NCBI GenBank assembly: GCA_025200525.1
Contig: CM045762.1
Location: 126,113,752-126,177,751, forward strand
DNA: 64,000 nucleotides
Source: Camellia lanceoleosa
Taxonomy: Eukaryota > Streptophyta > Magnoliopsida > Ericales > Theaceae
Direction of reading: 5' to 3'
Below are positions 57,615 to 64,000 of the stretch, piece after piece. Under the pieces are notes generated by a model that was not told the origin of the DNA, made no database searches, and was given only the letters and a program-made list of their open reading frames with translations. Made by a program: the position numbers and the translations under genes. Each line of letters opens with the position of its first letter. The stretch's first letter is position 1.

Positions 57615-60600
57615 GAACTGGATACAAAGCGGTATTAATCCAATGGCACGACGCATCGATTCCAATTTACGATTAAAAAGTTATGACGCTTCCGTGAAGT
57701 CGCATAAAGAAAATAAAAATAAAAAAAATTTGAAATAAAAGAGACAGATTACAAAACCTACCGTGATACCATGAAGAAACTCACACAATCACTAAAGAAG
57801 GAATTAACGTGGTTCGACAATGCCTGCATCCACGGGTGAAAGAAAGAAATTCAGTCTTGGGGACTCGTGAATGAGACCGTCAAATAAATAAGACGTACAT
57901 CCACCAAAAAGGGAAGAATCACAATTACAATCAACACAAAATAAATTCCAATGATTTGACGTAATATCCACGATTCCCAAAGTCCCATTTCTTCCTTCTC
58001 GCCGAAAAGAAGGATCAGAAACAAGCACAAAATCATAAGAAGCCCATCATCAATCATCGAGAAACAAGCCTAAAGTCACCGCTGAACATCCTTTCCATTT
58101 CTCTCTTTATCCCAAAAATTCCATCAATCTTAAACCTTCTCTTTTTGTACTTAATCTGATGTAGTAGCCCCCAAAGAAGTTTATTTCTTTTTGTCTTCCT
58201 TCGTGTTCATCTCTTTTTAAGCATGTGAGCATTCGAGAAAATTGTCCCGCTATTTCTAGCACTCATTCGGGAGCAATTAATTTTGAGCGGAATGTAATGT
58301 ACAAAGATCGAAAACTTGGCCATGCAGATTCTTGGCCGACCGGATAGTTGCCAGTAAAGAAGAAAATTCAACCTATCCCAGGGGCAAGGTGCGAATAAGT
58401 TTGCAATTGACCCCAGTGACGAAATGAAGCGAATAGGGATGGAAATTAGAGTTTGCCAACAAATATCGTGCTTCAATTAATTGGATTGCGCCTAATTAAG
58501 ATCTTAATATCCGGGATGTGCCACCAATCCTTTATAATATTGTAATATCTCCACCTATGTTCCGCGGAATCCATCTAACCACAGCATGGCACAATTTGTG
58601 TTGTTCCATCTATGCATGCTATATCTGTTGTGCTAGTTGCTACTGTACAAGATTTTTAAAACCAAACCAAAGTGTGAGATCACTTTTACTCGCAGCTTAC
58701 TGGTTCACGTGGAATAGATGGATTGTATTGCAAGAAATGAAAACAAGTCGAATCAAATGGCAACAATAACTTGAGCCAATAATGTCCATCATTAGAGGAA
58801 GTACATAAAAAGATCAGAGGTAAACGAATAAGAAACGAAAATAAAATTAAAATCAATTTTTAGATTAAGGGGACAAACTACGACCTAGTCAAAATCTATT
58901 GCTCACACGTGCGACCTCTTCAAAATTTAAATGTCCGGAGTACGTAAGATTGCGGCAAAGGTTTATGTTAGTATTTTTTCCAAACGAAAGAGACTCGTAA
59001 ACATAATATCGCGTATGAGCTACATTAATAAACCAGAGATTGAATAGAAGAACACTTCGCAGTTTTATCAAAATGCATCGTTTATTCTACATTTAATTGA
59101 AGGTAACGTGCTACAATGGGGTGTAGCCTTCCAAATTTGAGAACTTGACTCCTTCGTCACAGCAACAAAGACATGATAAAATTATTTTGTTCTTCCCAGA
59201 CAATTCCAAATATACGGCCCAAAAAAGTTAAAATAAAAATAAAGTACATGATATGGTATTAGGCTTGAGCTGCAAGCTAATAATTCGCTTCTCGTAACAT
59301 AAATTTTGAGCGATTACTAAGAGGTGGGGGTGGGGACATTATTTGTAATCCTGAAAGCGAACCCAATGACACGTGATGTGGATGTCACGGCGCGGGAAAT
59401 TGATGGATCGTGAACCCCTTTAGAATCCAACCCTCGTTGACAACTTTCGACAGAGTACCCTGCATTTAAAATGTTCTCACTTGCGGTCTCATAAGAATCT
59501 TCGTCGTATGGGCCAGACACAAATTTGAGCGCGCCTCTCAAAAATTCGGACGCCACGTCGAATGAAGATACACAACTTTGAAGAGCTAGCTTTGCAGTGG
59601 GGTTTGTACCGTGCTTGGGAAGCACAAGAGATACGTGGCTCTTGAGTTTTGATATGTCGTTTATTCCTAAGTCGATGGCGACTTTCACGAGGGTTACTTG
59701 ATCCGGAGCTAATGCGCTTCGAGGATCCAACTTGAAAGTTTCGACGCAGAATGTTTTGTTCTTAGCCTGGTTGCAAAATTCGTTGACTAGTTTGTATGGA
59801 GTAGAATTCAAAGGCATCCGAGTGGAATTTGCTGGAGTTGGGACGTGAAAGAAGAGAGATAAAGCAATGGTTACGAATATGGTTGTGCGACTCATTGAAT
59901 CCATTGCGGTGTGCTTGATTGGCTTTTGCTTTGGTTCATCGGGGGTTTTTTTCCCAAATTATAGAGGTAAGAAAATGTCTATTTTTAGTGGTTGTCTCTA
60001 CTTGCCAACCCTGACACGATGAAAAGAACTACTTGAAGGATTTCTTTTAATATCCTAGTTGGCATTACTAAAGATAGCAACAGGCATGCACTACTAACTG
60101 GCTCTATGTTTTCAACGAATTTCCGAAGTTGTCCAGCACAAGCATTGCAAGATCTCTATGAAGAAAGCGTGGATCTAATGATTTCTTGCGTAGTTGCTGT
60201 TGAAGGTGGGATGCGTGAACATCGCGCATCATATATGAGCGGTGCATGTTGAACAAGCCAAGTCTACATGGTGAAAACAATAGTATGGTGTTTCTCAAGA
60301 GGTGATGGAGTGAGGCTCCAGATTAATAATTCTCATTTTCCCACACTTGCTTTGGGAAAATAGAAAAATACCAAAAGAGAAATAATATTGCATATTGATG
60401 ATAACCTTAAGTTAAGTCACCGTGGCAAATGGCAATAATTGTGTACCTTACGTTTAGATTTTATAACGATGCATTATATCAAGGGAATTTTTCAGGTAGG
60501 AGTTTGGCAAACAAAGGTATTTTTAAGGAAACGAGAAAAGATAAAATCATGTCAAGATTTAGTTTTTAGTATTGGAATATTTTGTTGCGATCAATGCCGC

Positions 60601-60913
60601 TCTGCCATCAAGCGCGCAAGTGTGCAAGTGTAGTTGGCACCAACAGTGGCATAAGTATGAGGAAGTGAAGACTTTCCACAACATGCATTAAATTCATGTA
60701 GTCGTCGGCCCCATTTTTCACGTGTTCACATTGCGAATTTGCCTAATAAAAGTCACCCACCATTCGTAAAGCAACGCATGGTTAATAGATGAACATATTT
60801 CTCTCTCGGCTACACCATTCTTCTACAAATTCCTAGAATTCGAAATTAATTTTGACGATGATTTTTGACATCACTCTTGTCGTGTCAACTTTTGGACCAT
60901 CTACTTCAAAAGT
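57615..60913 (-). repeat. Tandem array unit 3 (3.30 kb)
   Basis: Same layout as units 1 and 2. The T-run region (58,130-58,205) differs from the other three units, with interrupted runs. It contains intact PMEI copy 3; the rest has no credible gene. Confidence 0.9.
59317..59904 (-). CDS. PMEI-domain inhibitor (pectin methylesterase / invertase inhibitor family), copy 3
   Basis: An intact 195-codon frame without intron. Residues 1-27 are a likely signal peptide (hydrophobic TIFVTIALSLFF, then PTPANS), so the product is probably secreted to the cell wall or sent to the vacuole. Four Cys at 44, 53, 111 and 155 match the two disulfides of the PMEI four-helix fold (first pair nine residues apart in NEFCNQAKNKTFC; third in LALQSCVSSF; fourth in SVESCQRG). 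NST at 33 and NKT at 49 are possible N-glycosylation sites. The usual late YxDA-type segment reads DEDSYETASENI. Known members block pectin methylesterase or acid invertase, and sequence alone does not say which. The first ATG is used because it gives a full signal peptide. It differs from copy 4 at residues 98 and 165 (His for Arg). Confidence 0.9.
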   Translation of the reverse strand: MDSMSRTTIFVTIALSLFFHVPTPANSTRMPLNSTPYKLVNEFCNQAKNKTFCVETFKLDPRSALAPDQVTLVKVAIDLGINDISKLKSHVSLVLPKHGTNPTAKLALQSCVSSFDVASEFLRGALKFVSGPYDEDSYETASENILNAGYSVESCQRGLDSKGVHDPSISRAVTSTSRVIGFAFRITNNVPTPTS

Positions 60914-63900
60914 GAACTGGATCTGGGCATTTAATCCAATGGCACAGACGGCGATCGATTCCAATTTACGATTAAAAGTTATGACGCTTTCCGTGAAGTC
61001 GCATAAAAAAAAATAAAAATAAAAATTGAGATCAAAGAGACAGATTACTAAAACTAGGGTGATACCATGAAGAAAGTCACACATTCACTAAAGAAGGAAT
61101 TAACGTGGTTCGACAATGCCTGCATCCACGGGTGAAAGAAAGAAATTCAGTCTTGGGGACTCGTGAATGAGACCGTCAAATAAATAAGACGTACATCCAC
61201 CAAAAAGGGAAGAATCACAATTACAATCAACACAAAATAAATTCCAATGATTTGACGTAATATCCACGATTCCCAAAGTCCCATTTCTTCCTTCTCGCCG
61301 AAAAGAAGGATCAGAAACAAGCACAAAATCATAAGAAGCCCATCATCAATCATCGAGAAACAAGCCTAAAGTCACCGCTGAACATCCCTTTCCATTTCCT
61401 CTCTTTATCCCAAAAATTCCATCAATCTTAAACCTTTTTTTTTTTTTACTTAATTTGTTTTAGTAGCCCCCAAAGAATTTTTTTTTTTTTTTTTCTTCGT
61501 TCGTGTTCAACTCTTTTTTAAGCATGTGAGCGCATTCGGAGAAAATTGTCCTGCTATTTCTAGCACTCATTCGGGGAGCAATTAATTTTGAGCGGAATGT
61601 AATGTACAAAGATCGAAAACTTGGCCATGCAGGATTACTGGCCCGACCGGATAGTTGCCAGTAAAGAAGAAAATTCAACCTATCCCAGGGGCAAGGTGCG
61701 AATAAGTTTGCAATTGACCCCAGTGACGAAATGAAGCGAATAGGGATGGAAATTAGAGTTTGCCAACAAATATCGTGCTTCAATTAATTGGATTGCGCCT
61801 AATTAAGATCTTAATATCCGGGATGTGCCACCAATCCTTTATAATATTGTAATATCTCCACCTATGTTCCGCGGAATCCATCTAACCACAGCATGGCACA
61901 ATTTGTGTTGTTCCATCTATGCATGCTATATCTGTTGTGCTAGTTGCTACTGTACAAGATTTTTAAAACCAAACCAAAGTGTGAGATCACTTTTACTCGC
62001 AGCTTACTGGTTCACGTGGAATAGATGGATTGTATTGCAAGAAATGAAAACAAGTCGAATCAAATGGCAACAATAACTTGAGCCAATAATGTCCATCATT
62101 AGAGGAAGTACATAAAAAGATCGAGGTAAACGAATAAGAAACGAAAATAAAATTAAAATCAATTTTTAGATTAAGGGACAAACTACGACCTAGTCAAAAT
62201 CTATTGCTCACACGCATGACCTCTTCAAAATTTAAATGTCCGAGTACGTAAGATTGCGGCAAAGGTTTATGTTAGTATTTTTCCAAACGAAAAGAGACTC
62301 GTAAACATAATATCGCGTATGAGCTACATTAATAAACCAGAGATTGAATAGAAGAACACTTCGCAGTTTTATCAAAATGCATCGTTTATTCTACATTTAA
62401 TTGAAGGTAACGTGCTACAATGGGGTGTAGCCTTCCAAATTTGAGAACTTGACTCCTTCGTCACAGCAACAAAGACATGATAAAATTATTTTGTTCTTCC
62501 CAGACAATTCCAAATATACGGCCCAAAAAAGTTAAAATAAAAATAAAGTACATGATATGGTATTAGGCTTGAGCTGCAAACTAATAATTCGCTTCTCGTA
62601 ACATAAATTTTGAGCGATTACTAAGAGGTGGGGGTGGGGACATTATTTGTAATCCTGAAAGCAAACCCAATGACACGTGATGTGGATGTCACGGCGCGGG
62701 AAATTGATGGATCGCGAACCCCTTTAGAATCCAACCCTCGTTGACAACTTTCGACAGAGTAGCCTGCGTTTAAAATGTTCTCACTTGCGGTCTCATAAGA
62801 ATCTTCGTCGTATGGGCCAGACACAAATTTGAGCGCGCCTCTCAAAAATTCGGACGCCACGTCGAATGAAGATACGCAACTTTGAAGAGCTAGCTTTGCA
62901 GTGGGGTTTGTACCGCGCTTGGGAAGCACAAGAGATACGTGGCTCTTGAGTTTTGATATGTCGTTTATTCCTAAGTCGATGGCGACTTTCACGAGGGTTA
63001 CTTGATCCGGAGCTAATGCGCTTCGAGGATCCAACTTGAAAGTTTCGACGCAGAATGTTTTGTTCTTAGCCTGGTTGCAAAATTCGTTGACTAGTTTGTA
63101 TGGAGTAGAATTCAAAGGCATCCGAGTGGAATTTGCTGGAGTTGGGACGTGAAAGAAGAGAGATAAAGCAATGGTTACGAATATGGTTGTGCGACTCATT
63201 GAATCCATTGCGGTGTGCTTGATTGGCTTTTGCTTTGGTTCATCGGGGGTTTTTTTCCCAAATTATAGAGGTAAGAAAATGTCTATTTTAGTGGTTGTCT
63301 CTACTTGCCAACCGACACGATGAAAAGAACTACTTGAAGGATCTCTTTTAATATCCTAGTTGGCATTACTAAAGATAGCAACAGGCATGCACTACTAACA
63401 GCCTCTATGTTTTCAACGAATTTCCAAAGTTGTCCAGCACAAGCATTGCAAGATCTCTATGAAGAAAGCGTGGATCTAATGATTTCTTGCGTAGTTGCTG
63501 TTGAAGGTGGGATGCGTGAACATCGCAGATCATATATGAGCAAAGGCATGCCGAACGAGTCAAGTCTACATGGTGAAAACAATAGTATGGTGTTTCTCAA
63601 GAGGTGATGGAGTGAGGCTCAGATTAATAATTCTCATTTTCCCACACTTGCTTTGGGAAAATAGAAAAATACCAAAAGAGAAATAATATTGCATATTGAT
63701 GATAACCTTAAGTTAAGTCACCGTGGCAAATGGCAATAATTGTGTACCTTACGTTTAGATTTTATAACGATGCATTATATCAAGGGAATTTTTCAGGGGG
63801 TAGGAGTTTGGCAAACAGTGTATTTTTAAGGAAACGAGAAAAGATAAAATCTGTGTCAAGATTTAGTTTTTAGTATTGGAATATTTTGTTGCGGATCAAT

Positions 63901-64000
63901 GCCGGCTCTGCCGTCATCAAGTGCGCAAGTGTGCAAGTGTAGTTGGCACCAACAGTGGCATAAGTATGAGGAAGTGAAGACTTTCCACAACATGCATTAA
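60914..64000 (-). repeat. Tandem array unit 4, truncated by window end
   Basis: Same layout. The primer-site-like motif is changed to TGGTATCACCC (61,057-61,067). Upstream DNA of the PMEI gene runs to the window edge, about 200 bp short of a full unit, so the array may continue. Confidence 0.9.
62621..63208 (-). CDS. PMEI-domain inhibitor (pectin methylesterase / invertase inhibitor family), copy 4
   Basis: An intact 195-codon frame, the same length and Cys pattern as copy 3 (Cys 44, 53, 111, 155), with the same signal peptide and glycosylation sites. It carries Arg at 98 (PKRGTNP) and Arg at 165 (GVRDPS), where copy 3 has His. The same two Arg codons occur in broken copy 1. The C-terminus reads GFAFRITNNVPTPTS, without the hydrophobic tail seen in many family members. 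A TATA-like CTATAATTT lies at 63,260-63,268, and AT-rich sequence with AATAATTTTAT follows the stop. The family assignment is firm; the enzyme target is unknown. Confidence 0.9.
   Translation of the reverse strand: MDSMSRTTIFVTIALSLFFHVPTPANSTRMPLNSTPYKLVNEFCNQAKNKTFCVETFKLDPRSALAPDQVTLVKVAIDLGINDISKLKSHVSLVLPKRGTNPTAKLALQSCVSSFDVASEFLRGALKFVSGPYDEDSYETASENILNAGYSVESCQRGLDSKGVRDPSISRAVTSTSRVIGFAFRITNNVPTPTS

Noticed and set aside
58518..58769. 83-codon plus-strand ORF present in units 2, 3 and 4
   Set aside because: Unit 1 has changes that break it, the frame shows no domain or signal, and similarity is explained by the recent duplication.
60833..61084. 83-codon minus-strand ORF across the unit 3/4 border
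   Set aside because: It is open only at this border because of local indels; it spans the primer-site-like region and is not kept in the other units.

Overview
This is a stretch of nuclear DNA from a flowering plant. It is AT-rich, intron-era repeat landscape with Ty3/gypsy LTR retrotransposons of the TAT/Ogre and Tekay-like chromovirus types, a decayed Ty1/copia element, and a plant-specific PMEI-domain gene family. The repertoire fits a dicot, possibly woody, but the species cannot be told from the sequence. No bacterial, organellar, rRNA, tRNA or CRISPR feature was seen.

Region 1 to about 49,140 is a set of retrotransposons inserted into one another, most of them reading on the minus strand. 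The host is a TAT-type gypsy element (here 'D'; gag at right, RNase H at left, about 23,135-49,137). It has been split by solo LTR 'G' (43,298-47,230, target duplication GTTAC), solo LTR 'F' (39,799-41,669, GTACT), a Tekay-like element 'E' (23,579-38,728) and a gag-only Ogre-like element 'B' whose 5' LTR ends at 23,134. E is itself interrupted by a 5.2-kb Ogre-like solo LTR 'C' (25,108-30,320, GCAAG). The 3' LTR of B is interrupted by a second Ogre-like element 'A' (LTR 7,038-10,777), whose gag is split by solo LTR 'H' (3,283-5,619). At about 2,740 element A is joined to an Ogre-like LTR in the opposite orientation (1-2,740). Every reading frame in this part is broken, and these are relics.

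Region 49,138-50,770 holds fragments of a Ty1/copia polyprotein (integrase, reverse transcriptase) joined to a gag-like piece. A 23-bp direct repeat lies between it and the next region.

Region 51,050 to the window end is a tandem array of four units of about 3.28-3.30 kb, the last one cut by the window edge. Each carries one minus-strand gene for a small secreted pectin-methylesterase/invertase inhibitor (PMEI) protein. Copies 3 and 4 are intact 195-residue ORFs that differ at two residues. Copies 1 and 2 carry several small indels and read as pseudogenes, but the indels sit at GC/CG-rich spots and could be uncorrected sequencing errors in a repeat. Each unit also carries an LTR-like edge with a primer-binding-site-like sequence and a block of about 300 bp that is identical in all four units. 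The PMEI genes are the only likely functional host genes here. If expressed, their products would act in the cell wall or vacuole by inhibiting pectin methylesterase or invertase.
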